DNA of 64,000 nucleotides from Termitomyces sp. T153 (Eukaryota > Basidiomycota > Agaricomycetes > Agaricales > Lyophyllaceae). Below, piece by piece: positions 1 through 11,357 of the stretch. Below the pieces are notes generated by a model. That model was not told the origin of the DNA, did no database searches, and saw nothing but the letters and a program-made list of their open reading frames with translations. Position numbers and translations under genes: made by a program. The stretch lies in assembly GCA_018296165.2 (NCBI GenBank), contig JACKQL020000094.1, forward strand, positions 62,001 through 126,000. The letters are read 5' to 3'. Every line of letters begins with the position of its first letter. The stretch's first letter is position 1.

Positions 1-775
1 GGGCCTGCGTTACATGAGAATAGATAGATAAAGAAAAACGAATGCGCACTTTGAGATCAGACGGCAAAGGTGTCTTCACGTCAACAAGCATTCGGGTATC
101 GTGTTGTGATATCTGGTATAATAAAACCGGGCCAAAACCTTTGCAGAGCGCCACAGTGCCATGATTGGGTATAGGTAGGACTGCGTCTTCAAGTATTGCA
201 CCAACAAAATGACTTTTCGTCGTCGACTTGGCACCGTTGTCTCCCATGACTACTGTCCTGAAGTTGGAAAAGCACCCATCGGCGATGACAACGAGCTTTG
301 CTAGCCACATCTCCTTCTCGCCGTTCCTCGTAGCATGAACGCCGATGATACCTTCCTTCAGGTCGTCCTCAATCAGATTCGTTACCGTAGCTTCTATGAT
401 GTCAACGGCTCTAGCTCTTCGGGCTGCGGCTCGAAGTGCCATGATAAATCGTCCATGATGAAAACTGCGGCCTTCATGCATTCTCGGATAAGGAATATGA
501 ACAGACTTGCCGTCGTCAACGACACAATAACCTCGCACAGGAATAGCATCAATTCCTTCCAGACAAACTTCGAGCCCAAGCTGACGCAGAGCATTGACGC
601 CTCCCGGCTGTAGTAATTCACCGACTATGCGGTCTGGTTCTGCTAGAGAACGCTCGAGGAGAGCTATACGTAGGGGATTCGCGCGCGGAAGGGTGGAGAG
701 AGCATGGGCGAGCGAACAGCCGGCAATGCCAGCGCCGACGATAAGAACATCATACTGCGGGGAACGGGAGTGCAT
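1..775 (-). CDS. ERG1: Squalene epoxidase (squalene monooxygenase), N-terminal part, cut by window start
   Basis: FAD-dependent monooxygenase that makes 2,3-oxidosqualene, an early step of ergosterol synthesis, at the ER membrane. Seen: the ATG at 775 opens a single reading frame of about 240 residues. It begins with a dinucleotide-binding fold containing VGAGIAG, followed by the squalene-epoxidase signature DRIVGELLQPGG about 50 residues in, and later VVIADGCFSNFR. The frame runs almost to the window edge. A GT near 49 and an AG near 5 suggest a 45-nt intron (5-49), after which the gene leaves the window. The C-terminal two thirds, including the membrane anchor, are not visible. The frame is intact as far as it goes. 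The family call is firm because DRIVGELLQPGG is diagnostic for this enzyme among flavin monooxygenases. Confidence 0.93.
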   Translation of the reverse strand, partial: MHSRSPQYDVLIVGAGIAGCSLAHALSTLPRANPLRIALLERSLAEPDRIVGELLQPGGVNALRQLGLEVCLEGIDAIPVRGYCVVDDGKSVHIPYPRMHEGRSFHHGRFIMALRAAARRARAVDIIEATVTNLIEDDLKEGIIGVHATRNGEKEMWLAKLVVIADGCFSNFRTVVMGDNGAKSTTKSHFVGAILEDAVLPIPNHGTVALCKGFGPVLLYQISQHDTRMLVDVKTPLPSDLKVRIRFSLSIYSHVTQA

Positions 776-1080
776 TTTGGTTGAACAGAGACGTGCCTCG
801 CATATTTAGTGGAATAATTTACAAAAAGTATGGGTCGACATTTGCGCCTCGGCATTTTCCGACCTGCTCTCGCTGAGCTCTGGACCTATCTAGCTCGAGT
901 CTATACCTCGTTGTACAATGTTAAAAAGAAAGTATTTGCATGTCATGAACATACTACATACAGGGATAACATTACAGTACAATCCATGTCATTGGATGGA
1001 TCTATTGTTTCTCACCAGATTTGCTGATAACTATGTAAGGTCGACAGGACACCGAGCAAACTTGAATCAAAATTGGAAAT
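776..1080. other. Intergenic, upstream of ERG1
   Basis: About 305 bp between the ERG1 start and the stop of the thioesterase gene, both on the minus strand. It must hold the ERG1 promoter and the end of the thioesterase transcript. I see no clear TATA box, repeat or gene. Confidence 0.5.
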
Positions 1081-3083
1081 TTACTTCTGCCTCAAACCCC
1101 GTATCTCCTCACCCAACTCCAATGCCCGCCTTCCTTCCAGCCATAGCATCGCTTCTATATACATTTCCATATGAAAATGAATAGACAGGGCGGCATTTGA
1201 AGACCGACCTGTATATGTTTTCGGGACAACCTTCCGCGGAATGCCTTCACCTTCATCCTTGCACCAGGTGAATCGGAAATCGTTGGTCGTCTGTTCGGAT
1301 CCTGTCATAACATCCACAACATTCGCTTTCACTCCAACATGCTAGAAATCTCCTTGTCAGCTACGTTCCGTGCTCAACGTGGGCGTTGGAGGACATACAA
1401 CCAGTTGTGGGAACTCCGATTGAGATGGAGTACTTGTATGGAGGATCATAGATCTCAAACGGAGGATTGAGCCAATCGGGACGGGCTGAGTGAATGATAT
1501 TCCGTCAAGTGAGAGGAAGCGAACTGGTCCACGAGTCAGGAGGATCGCACTCGCAACTCCAAGCTAGAAATTATGCAATGTTTGACGAGACACGTTGCAT
1601 GTTTCTACGATGGCTACGTTTACCTCGTACGCGAGCCGCATCAGGTATCCACCAAAAACTTTTTGGTGAACACTGTAACCAACATTCAGGTTCTCGATTC
1701 AGGATAGAACGTGGGACGCACTTTCGTTCCTGAGGAAACATGATCATACAGTTCCCGATTCTCGTATCCCCCATCCAGACTTTTTCACCCGTCGTATCGC
1801 TCTCCCCAGGCTCTTCAGCATCATATTGTCCATATTGAAGGTAAAAATCGTGAAGAGCCTTTGCTTCGGCCCAATTTGGTGGGACGCGTGACAGCGAGCG
1901 AAGTGCCCCTGATTGACGCCGTTTCTTTGTACCTGCAAGTGATATAGTTAGGCCTTTTACATAGGAAACAGCGTGTACAGACGTTCTCCCATCGCAAATA
2001 GGCTACGTTCTTCCGGTGTAGATATGATGAGAGGATTGACTTGCCGTGCCTTGTGGGTGTTGGCATCTCGGCAGACCATCGAGAATCGACCTTATCATAA
2101 AGACTTATGCATTAACTCAAGACGTGGTAACGAGGAAGGAAATTCTCACCCAAAAGCACAGTTTCATAATCGGGTTGGCCTGATCCAATCGTTTCCATCT
2201 TGACTGCGACTTCCATAGAACTTCTACCGGTGTGAATAACTTGACCGCTTAAGCGAAGGTCTTTAGAGGGGTCCAACGGGGTCAACATGTCCAATCTACA
2301 AACCAGGATCCTCAGCATTTTGACGCAATAAAGTTATTCATCATCGGCTCACCGGTCTACCGAGGCCGTGACTATGTAGAACCCATGCTCTTGAATGCGA
2401 ACAAGAGTCTGAACACCTGGTCTCAGCATATGTTTATATGAGATGGAGCCAGCCAACGAATCAAGATGTTCCATTAACCTTATACATAGTAGCGAACATC
2501 AATCAAAAGCAACTAGGGGCAAGTAAAGCAACCAACTTTCCCATCCGAATACCCCCAGATGCGTTGATGTATTCCTCTTTACGTCGTGCCGAGAGACCAA
2601 AGGGGAGGATGAGTTCCGTGTACGAATCATACATGTTACGAGGAACCAATGGGTCCTGATTGGTCAAAGAAGTCTCCGTCGTTTGACCAAGCGCGTTAGA
2701 AGTATTGAGAAGAGCTTCAGACCAGAGCACCGGTTTCCTGATTGGCATGATGCTAACGAGGAGATGAGTGACGCTTTCATAGAGCAAAAGAATGGTCTGA
2801 TATTCACCTATTAAAAGCAGGGTTTGACCGTGCCACTGAGAAATCATGATATCTTCTAAGTACAAAGTCAACAGAACTCACTGACAGTCTTCAAGAGTCT
2901 ATCCATGGCATTGACGTCGTGATTCTCTTCAACGACTGAGCACAGGAAGCCATCATTACGAAGAGCAGGGCAAATGTGGAAGGTACATCGAAGAGGGAGG
3001 CTCAATCGCGTCGTCAAGGCCAGACCACAGCCGTGCAAGAACTTGATGAAGCGATTGGGAGAGTGCCCGACAAGTCTGATCAT
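1081..3083 (-). CDS. Acyl-CoA thioesterase, ACOT9-like double hotdog protein
   Basis: Hydrolyses acyl-CoA thioesters; ACOT9-type enzymes are usually mitochondrial. Seen on the minus strand as several exons: an N-terminal exon from the ATG at 3083; an exon at about 2860-2540 with RDSYTEL-like text (MYDSYTELILPFG) followed by EEYINASGGIRMGKL; a block at about 1930-1810 reading SLSRVPPNWAEAKALHDFYL then WMGDTRIGNCMIMFPQER; a block near 1690-1600 with HQKVFGGYLMRLAYE; and a last exon ending ALELGEEIRGLRQK before the TAA at 1081. The SGGIR-GKL and FGGYLMR-AYE segments are the conserved parts of the two hotdog domains in this family. Exact splice sites, especially the first intron near 2880, are unresolved. 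The N-terminus is basic and hydrophobic, which would fit import into mitochondria (inference). Confidence 0.8.
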
Positions 3084-3687
3084 GTAGTAGTGAGTTGAAA
3101 TATTATATACAAGGGAGGGGTAAGTAATCTAAGTCGGGCACCACATGCGTAATGGTCGCAATTCCACGCGTTACCAATTTGACTTCCGACGGAATCTGCC
3201 GTGTGACGTGAGCGTGACTGGTTCGCATGTTTAAGTCAAGGCCGACAACTGCATTCGGAGATCCAAAATCATGTATGTTACATAATTACCATCATTGCGG
3301 TGGCTGCGCCCAACTTTGATGTTGACCCCGATGAAAGATGCATCGATGAACGTTTCAACACCAATCTCTGGATCTCATTCCCGCCAGAGGCGGTGTATAA
3401 GGCTCTATTTCGAGTAATTAATTGCGCAGCACCACTCCTGATTGTCACTACGTCCATCTGATTGAACTTTGCAGGGTGACGTTGACAGTCCCTGATAAGT
3501 AATGTATAAGAGATTCCTGGCTTCCTCTCATTTCTTTCATCCGTGCCCGGCGAGCCATTACCACCCTCACGTTCACCCTCGCAGCGGTGCTGGGTCCATT
3601 TTTTGATACACTTCGTTTTTCTATTCTTTTTATCTTCATTAACCAAGTCGCTGGCTCTTTGAATCTGTTTGCACGAGGCCCTCCGCA
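3084..3687. promoter_or_regulatory. Shared upstream region of the thioesterase (minus) and membrane protein A (plus)
   Basis: 604 bp between two divergent start codons. It should hold both promoters. An antisense ORF of 147 codons (3278-3721) overlaps it but has no recognisable domain and runs into the first exon of membrane protein A, so I treat it as chance. No further element identified. Confidence 0.4.
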
Positions 3688-5826
3688 ATGCGCCTTCCAT
3701 TTTCGAAGCTGTTCCATTCATCGGTGAGCTTTTGACCTCACTTCATAACCTCACTCAACTCATTGTACACAAAAAGTACTTCCGAATCACCTTGAATCGA
3801 ACTACCACTCTGTTTTTCGTCTTTAGTTTTATTCATTGTTTTACTCAGGGCATCATCCAATCTTTTCTCTTCTCCATCGATACCGAATACAACTCCATAC
3901 TCTCTCCTATTACTACAGCTAATATTCCTTCAATCAACATGACCGTCTGTGACGGGTCCCCTGGCAATTGGCGTCTTCGCATATGTAACGATGTCCCCAG
4001 TCACAGGCCATATCCCTGTTCGGACATCTTCCGGTCAGCAGTAGACACCCACAACAATTTGGTGCGCCAATAAATGATTAATCTCATACTGTATTTGACC
4101 CAAGGTTGGTTCCAGGTGGCTGATCGACAGATGGTACGTGATAGAACATTATTAATACAGGTCGTGTTACTTCCATCTCTTTAGGTACTGGATGGTGATA
4201 ATTTAGTCATAACGCCATCAAGCAATTTCACGGTTGTTGTTTCGTCTGGGTCTAAGTCTGTCTCCCTCAGTCTCCAGTGCACGCAGACTCTGCTGTACTC
4301 TGAACAATTGTGCGCACGCTTTCCTCGTCAAAGTCATCCCATACATAGATTTTTTTTCAGCATGCACAACTGGCAGCGTGAAGATCTAACTTTCGTATTT
4401 TTGCAATTCTGGCTCTTTGGGATCTCTGTTTTTGCCATCATGACCGACTCTGTCCCTCATACGCAAGTCCATGTGGTCCACTCCTTCCTCGTAACGTTTC
4501 TGACCAAGAGCTACGACCAGACTCACCGTTCTGATCACCCGCGTTATAATCACAGCATGGGCAGCATATGCTGTTTGGAGAACAAATTATTACAAGTCCC
4601 AGTTTACGGAAATCATCTTCAACCCCGGCACCCCTTGTTCTTTCAATATCTACCCAACGTACTTCCAACTCCGGGTGTCGTATGAAGTAAACAGTCCACT
4701 TTTTCTGTCCACAATCTCTGACGCATCTTTTAGATCCCTGACCTCATTCTGAACGTGACAGCACTCCTCATCGCGTGCCGTTTGTCTATCAAGCTCCTTC
4801 GTGTACGTGATATTCCGTCCAAAAGCTGCTTTCGCTGATTCTATACAATAGGATTATAGCGCGCAGTCCCTCAAATGCGTTGGGGCACCTACACATATTA
4901 ACAGGATCCACAAGGCAAGCATCGGCGGCTCCTTTGCCTAAGCATCAAACTCCTAAATTTGTTCAGCAGTTCTTTATGGCAGTGTTGGCTTGTCTCCAGC
5001 TCGAAGGTTTTGCTCTTGCAGCAGCCACAGCACTTTGGCTAGACGTCATTGTGAACACTGCTCTTGCAAAGATCTCTGCCCACAACCTGATATACAAGGG
5101 ATTGATTGTATTAACAATTATTGTAGGTACCTCAGTCTCGCTAGCACAATTTCTTCTAACATCGCTCAGCTGCTTCTTCCCTGGATCGCAATGGTAATAA
5201 GTTTATCTACACACTCAGGTCAGTTTATGAAATATCCTTGTATTCTAGGGCTGGTACGCAATCAAGAATGAGATGAAAAGACTTATGATTGTATACCTTG
5301 GGATTGCCTTCTTTCTCTTGACAAGTTGGTCGCTCATGTTCTACTCTATTGTCTACCGATGGTCTTTCTTTTTATTTGCTGTCATCTCAAGTAGCTCATA
5401 ACATAGACAGGGAATTCTTGAACTGGCCGTACCTGGGTTGCTTCACGGTAGCATCACTCATCCTTATCGTTGCGAGCCTAGTCCTCGGTGTGATATGCCG
5501 CCTCAACTTCGGGAAAGGATTGGCGCAGTATCGTATGGTCCCCTCGCATGGGTTCTCTCTGTACATCACACTGACTTAACACCACAGTTCGCGCAGAGGC
5601 GGCGCTAGCGTCGGTGGATTTTGCACCTGAGGTTTTCAAGCACGATGAAGAAAAGGCCTCACTGGACTTGGATATCAAAGTTCCTGCGACGTTTCGGGAA
5701 CCGGATGAGGGATTCAACAGTGCTTCCACTGTTTCTAAGTGGAACGACACTCTTCAGAAGCTACGACCAGTGCATACACATACGTCAAGAACAACGTATC
5801 AAGTTCCATACAATGTTCCCTTCTGA
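3688..5826 (+). CDS. Uncharacterised multi-pass membrane protein, copy A
   Basis: No known function recognised. The proposed start is the ATG at 3688 (MRLPFSKLFHSS), then a phase-0 intron from 3724 to just before YFRITLNRTTTLFFVF. Visible in order: a first hydrophobic segment at about 3790-3880; an extracytoplasmic-looking loop with potential N-glycosylation sites (NMT, NFT); a segment around ITRVIITAWAAYAVW; one around ILNVTALLIACRLSIKLL; LACLQLEGFALAAATALWL; a segment near LIVLTII; MIVYLGIAFFLLTSWSLMFY; and a last segment ending VICRLNFGKGLAQY. A polar tail follows from AALASVDFAPEVFKHDEEKA. At least seven membrane segments are likely. It is clearly paralogous to the gene at 28186-30701, sharing the order of segments, the RITLNR and CR-NFGKGL-QY motifs, the tail start and the first intron position. 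Internal splice sites are only approximately placed. Confidence 0.7.
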
Positions 5827-6255
5827 ATGGACTTTTTAGGTGGAGACGATTTATGTGACTTGTAAGCTACTTGATGGACCTTGGGACGAGAATTTGACCC
5901 TCATCGAGTGTCTAGCCGCGCGCTCAGCATGAATATTAGTAAATTACTATGCTTCGCTCAATGATAACTATTATTGCGTCGATAAGAGTAAGTAGTCCCA
6001 TGGTAGATCTGAGAGAAAGAAAATCAAAAGTAGGCCGAAAAGGTTCTTATTAATTACATAAGTATACGTACTAACTACAAACAATTTCTTCGATCTTATC
6101 TCACTACTTATCGCCTCAAGCTTACACAACAAACCTTACAACTGACAGAGGCACATGGCGTCAAAATCCACTTTAAGCATTTTTCGCAATCAAGTTCTTA
6201 TCCGTGCTTCGGACCTTGACTTTGACCATTCACTCCAACTGCCTTAATTGCCGCC
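5827..6255. other. Intergenic
   Basis: 429 bp of AT-rich sequence between membrane protein A and QNG1, both on the plus strand. It holds the QNG1 promoter by position. No gene or repeat seen. Confidence 0.5.
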
Positions 6256-7893
6256 ATGAATATCACTGGAATTATTCCCCTTGAGCAGAAAGCTGAATAC
6301 CTTCGTACTCTTCCCGCGATCCGTGAACGATGCAGTCGTGTTCACGACCTCGCTAAGCAAGGCAAGCTGCAATACTTTGACTATCACCCAGAGAAAGAAG
6401 CAGATGTTGCTGATTTCTGCATCGAAATCATGAAGGTCCGTCTCACTACCACTCGCCTACCATCCCACTTCAACCCACGTTCGCATTCTATTCTCTTTTG
6501 CTCTCAGCGTGACTACGGCTCGAACTTCAGCTCTGTATGTTCCCCTTTTTCCAATCCTTTTACAAAGTGAGATTTAGGAATATCCTAGATCGAGCCTCAT
6601 GGTCGCTGGAGACATCTGGATACGGGAGTTGGACGCGTTTTGCCCGAAATCGCCAAATGGCGCATCAAAGAAGATTCGCTGGACGCTAGAGAAGAAATCA
6701 AACGAATCATCGATCTTTTCATCGTCTCTGTTCTTCTTGATGCTGGAGCTGGGAATCAGTGGACTTATCATGAGAAATCCTCAGGATTGAAATTTACTCG
6801 CTCTGAAGGCTTGGGTGTTGCAAGCATCCATATGTTCGACCGGGGGTTTTTCTCTAGTGACCCAGATCAACCTTTCAGAGTAGATGGTAAGGCGCTTTCT
6901 CATTGTTGAGTTGTTCGATCGACGTATCCTGGGCAGCTGCGGGTTTGGCTAGAATCACGGTTGAGAAGGTAGCTGAAGCGATGCAAGTCAACGAATCGAA
7001 TCCAATGGTCGGCCTCGAAGGTCGTACATCCTTACTCACAGGCTTAAGCTCTGCTCTCATAGCCAGCCCTCAGTTCTTCGGCAAAGAGGGACGTCCAGGA
7101 AATATGATAGGTTTATTCTTTTCTTGTTGTTTCACACCTAGACTGCTAATAACACAATCAGACTTCCTAGAGTTACAATCCAAAGTCAATGGCAACGGCA
7201 AACGCGTGGTGCCCCTAGCAGCACTTTGGCATGTCCTCATTGAAGGACTTAACCCGATATGGCCTTCGAGAATCCAATTGGCCGGCAAATCACTTGGTGA
7301 TGTCTGGCCCTGTACTGTACTTTCGGCTCCTGGGCAGTCCGAGGGCGATGATCTCGTTGCGTTCCATAAACTAACAAGCTGGTTGACCTACAGCATTGTG
7401 GAGGGACTCCAGAAAGTGGCGAAATGGGAGATAGAAGGTCTTGAGGACCTGACTGGCCTCCCTGAATATCGTAATGGCAAGTCCTAATGTTTATTTCTGA
7501 CCAAAAATATTCATCTCTCCTTATGTAATATAGGTGGTCTGCTAGTTGACCTTGGCGTTTTGATTCTCAAGCCGGACCTTCTTCCTATTGATTCAATGTC
7601 TGGTCTTCCCAAAGTGCAACCATCGCATCCAGCTATCGTGGAATGGCGTGCGATGACCGTCATCGAACTGCAAGTATCTCACAATGATTTTGGGTCAGCA
7701 AAGCTAAATTGCCATTAGTGACCGCATTGCCGATGCCATCCGCACAAAATTGGGTCTCACATCCAAACAGCTTACTCTCGCCCAGGTTTTGGGAAGTGCC
7801 ACCTGGAAAGGCGGCCGAGAGATTGCCAAGAAAAAGAGGCCAGAAACAACCAGTCCACCAATTGAAATTGAAAGCGATGGAACAGTTTTTTAG
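6256..7893 (+). CDS. QNG1: Queuosine salvage protein (queuosine 5'-phosphate N-glycosylase, DUF2419)
   Basis: Releases queuine from queuosine nucleotides so that it can be reused for tRNA modification. Seen: start ATG at 6256 and at least seven exons. Conserved family text in order: RDYGSNFS; PHGRWRHLDTG; LLDAGAGNQWTYHE; SEGLGVASIHMF; FSSDPDQPFRVD; VEGLEGRTSLL with GRPGNM; VPLAALWHVLIEGLNPIWP; DDLVAFHKLTSWLTYSIVE; LTGLPEYRNGGLLVDLGVL; and an end at DRIADAIRTKLGL...WKGGREIAKKKRP before the TAG at 7893. This covers the whole family length. The last intron (7670-7718) uses GC at the donor (GCAAGT), because no GT keeps the frame. The protein is probably cytosolic or mitochondrial; no clear targeting peptide is seen. 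Confidence 0.93.
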
Positions 7894-8067
7894 GCTAAAA
7901 GGCGCAGAATACAATAAGTTGAAAGAAAGATGCACATATATCATTCTATATGTCGTTGTCCAAAGACCAATGATATATCAGACACTGAACGAATCGATAT
8001 CTTTCCTATTCGCAGGTGGTAACTTCAAGAGATATACACCTATGTATAAGTAGATAAATGACTGGGT

Positions 8068-11018
8068 TTAAGTAAGATCGAGAATATCGTGTTCTAGATC
8101 CACGTTCAGAGGTTTCTGCTTCTCAAGCCGCTTAGTAAAACCATCCAATGTTTGCTTTCCGCCGGGTTTGGCTTTAGCGCGCGCCCTTGCCAGCATCAAA
8201 GGAGGTTCTTGAAACCTTGGCGCTGGTGGAAATTCGTCGTCCGAATCCGAGATATCTATGATAGACTTCTCAACTCCTGCCCCATCAGCCTTGTGTGTCA
8301 CCTTTGCGGGGGACGGGGAGTAAGAACGTCGGGTCTCGGGTTTCGCGACTGCGTTCCCCTTGCCCCTACGAGGTGACGTGTGCTCTCTGGATTTGCGCGG
8401 AGATTTGTGTAGACCATTACTGGTGCATTTGCCAGAGTCAGAGGACCACGAGATAGGCACGTGTTTTTTTCGTGGCTGTTTTGGCTTTGAGGGGGAACCA
8501 CAAGGAAGTGGATCATCAGAATTGTACATGAAGGCATCGTTGAAACCCAAGCCAGGTTTGTATTCGCATATGTCATCATCAGAGTCCGAGACTGGAACGT
8601 ATGTCCCGCTGGGCGCATGGTTCCACGCAGCCAGCTTTGGTTTCATATGAGAGGCCAGCATAGATTGGTGATCTAGAGGGGTATCAGACTCCTCACTACT
8701 GCTGACGTCCACGCATTCTTTGAGCTTCGAAGATTTCGGCCGAACTTTCCTGCTGAGTGGTGGATTTTCAGAGCTCAGGAAAGCATCCAGTGATGTTAGT
8801 TTGTTCGACTCTCTGGATTTCTTCCCTGTCAGAACGCGCACAACAGACGCTTGCGAGGCGAGAGACGTATTACTTATCGTCGAGGACTGTGAGCTTGCCT
8901 TGTTCGCCTCGGAATTTACAACATCATCCGCCTCTTTCACCGAAATGACTTGGTTAGCCATCACAAGTGTTTCCACTGCTGAAAAGGCGAATGACGGAAC
9001 AGACGCTTTAGCTTTTGGAACAGCTCTTAGTTTAGTAGAAACGAAGAATGTTTTGAGGTCCGTCTTCGATACTCCTGCAGTTTTCTTCTTCGTCAAATCC
9101 CGAACGATTCGGGAGGTTGATAATCCAGCCTCGTCCGTTTCTCGTCCCAGCTCATCAGAGATGTCATCTTTAGGTGTTGCCTTTGCCATAGGTTTAGATA
9201 CAGTCTTTCTGTTTGGCTTCACAACAAGAGAATCCTTGTCGGCCTTCGTCTTCTTTCCTGGTCCCTTTCCAGCCTTCTTCGCCCGTTTCGCGTCCTGAGC
9301 TGCCTCATACTCCTCCACAAGTCGAGGCTCCACAGGGTGGACCATGCAAGCCGGCATCCAAACACGCATATGACTTTCGGGATCGGGTGGAGGTTTTTTG
9401 GTACCCTTACCACCCTCATCTTCCTCGTCCTCATCTGCCCATTCGTCTGGGCCCTCTGGAGAGCGGATACCCTTGATGCCCGACTGAGCGAGATGGACAA
9501 GCTGTGCAGGAGCAATTTCTAGGCGATACTCTAATATTTCGTCAGTGGAAACATGCCTGCGTTCCGAATGTATCTTGATAATGAGTCGCTTGTCGTCATC
9601 TTCTTTACTGTCCATCCCGTCATTTAGATGCAGAGAGGAGAAATGTTTCGCAATCATCTTTGATGGAGTCCCTATGGCTTGTCGAGCAGGTTTGCCTGCC
9701 TTTCTCGGTGTGGTAGGGGGCGTCATTACTTTTGATTTCTCGTCTAGATCAAGAACTGCCCGTCGGAGGATACGCAATACAGCAGAATGCCATATGACGG
9801 TTCTAAAACGCTTGATGATCGCCTCCTTGTAACCCCACTCAAAGTAGAATTCGCATGTCGAAGCGAGTTTTCCGAGGTCAGGCTCTTTCGACCACGTCAA
9901 TCTGAGCGTATCTGCAGGACAACCCATAGATTCTGAGGTAATTGGGTTGGTGTATGACAAAAGGATATCAATGTCAGGAAAATCAGAGGTGACAGAATTC
10001 GCCAACGACGGATGTTTCTTCCCGACATGGCCCTGTGAGTCTGTCCGGAGTTCATGGCACAGCTCATGACGCCATGCGATGAGAAATGTCTTCAGTTGCT
10101 CACGAGTCATACTTTGTGCAGCCTGAAACAAGGTATCTCCGAAGCCACATTTCGCGAGACCATGGGCAATTTTGGTTCCACAGCGATTCAGACCTCCTTG
10201 ATGGTAGTCGCCACCACTCATGAGACCAATGAGGATCATTCCACCGCGTGTTAGCCGTATATCGGGGTAGTCAGTGATTTCGGATATGCAGTAAACCTTC
10301 GTATGGTTTTTGTCGTCCTTGCCTGCAGCGTTGAGAACAGGATTTGAACGATTGCCAGAAAGATTGTTCGAAGGGCTATTGTCACGAGATAAGAAGCCGT
10401 ACAAGATCTGAGAGATAAAAATACGCGCTTTCGGATGACTGTCGTGGCACCAAACAAAAAATTATCCACATCGTCGGACAAGACACCGTCTATAACACCA
10501 ATACGATTGAGGTATGCGAGTTCCGCTTCGGCTTCTCCTGGAGCCTGATCAACCACGCACTGTCAGGGTAACTTAGCAGGAACAGAACACAACTCACCGT
10601 CCTCCACTCAAATCCAAAAGCCTCAACAATTGCCTTCATGCCAGGGATAAGTTTGTGACCTGACCTGTCTATTTTCTTGCCTCTTTTCCATTCAGGTCGC
10701 TTTGGGCCATCGAATACAAATAGCGGAAGAAATGGGGAGCGCATCAAGGTTGCACAGCGAAAGAATAGGGTACGGAGGACAGGGTTTTCCCCTTCCCTGC
10801 CATACTCCGCATGGAAGAACCAGATACTAGCGTCTATACCAATGCGAAATCCACGAACGCCATCGGGGTTTGTCTCAAAGCCTTCGCTCACTGAGAGTTC
10901 CGTCAGAGATCGTGTTTTGCCCGCAGGACGAATGACCTGCAATCATTGTTTATAATATTAGTCGACTCAGAGACTTGATGCAACACATACTCACATCCCA
11001 TAGCCCAGCGACACCCAT
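8068..11018 (-). CDS. GEN1: XPG/Rad2-family structure-specific nuclease, GEN1/YEN1-like Holliday junction resolvase
   Basis: Cuts branched DNA, typically Holliday junctions and flaps, during recombination repair. Start: MGVAGLWD in a 24-nt exon at 11018, joined to VIRPAGKTRSL. Domain order: XPG-N with RIGIDASIWFFHAEY (metal-binding Asp) and LFVFDGPKRPEWKRGKK; XPG-I with APGEAEAELAYLNR and GVIDGVLSDDVDNFLFGA (acidic metal ligands); then the helix-turn-helix LIGLMSGGDYHQGGLNRCG with a GEN-type insertion before it. A chromodomain-like region may follow (RLEIAPAQLVHLAQSGIKG). The last about 450 residues look disordered: acidic and basic runs, a SUMO-interaction-like motif IIDISDSDDE (DNA 8232-8266) and three L-x-x-F motifs. 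The stop is at 8068. All catalytic residues I can recognise are present. The GEN1 call rather than FEN1 or EXO1 rests on the start MGVAGLWD, the insertion and the tail. Confidence 0.9.
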
Positions 11019-11357
11019 CTGAGAGCGTCTGATAGATAAATGGTGTCGGAAACTATAGCAAGATCGAAGATCGAAGTGCGTAAACTCGAACTAACGCGTG
11101 AATGGCACGTGCAAAGTGTGACAGCGAGCACCTGACTCGTGACAGCGCGATTGTTTGAAGTTGGCCCTCCGAGCAACCTCGAGTCCCGAGTCGTGGTTTA
11201 TGCACTGAGGTGAACGAGGATTCCCATTCGGCTGGTATCCTCTTGCAAAACATTGTGCGCATGTCGATTCTTTGAAGCATGCCTAGAACAACATTCTTAA
11301 GCTTGCTCACATGCTCGATGTCACACATTTACGGCCCGACACACATAAGTACTTACC
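11019..11357. promoter_or_regulatory. Divergent promoter between GEN1 and the GH3 gene
   Basis: 339 bp between the GEN1 start (minus) and the GH3 start (plus). No long ORF with coding character. Probably holds both promoters. Confidence 0.45.

Noticed and set aside
3278..3721. 147-codon minus-strand ORF between the thioesterase and membrane protein A
   Set aside because: No domain, and it overlaps the first exon of the membrane protein, whose start is supported by the conserved intron in copy B.
8720..9298. 192-codon plus-strand ORF
   Set aside because: It is the antisense of the disordered tail of the GEN1-like gene, whose frame is supported by domains and start context.
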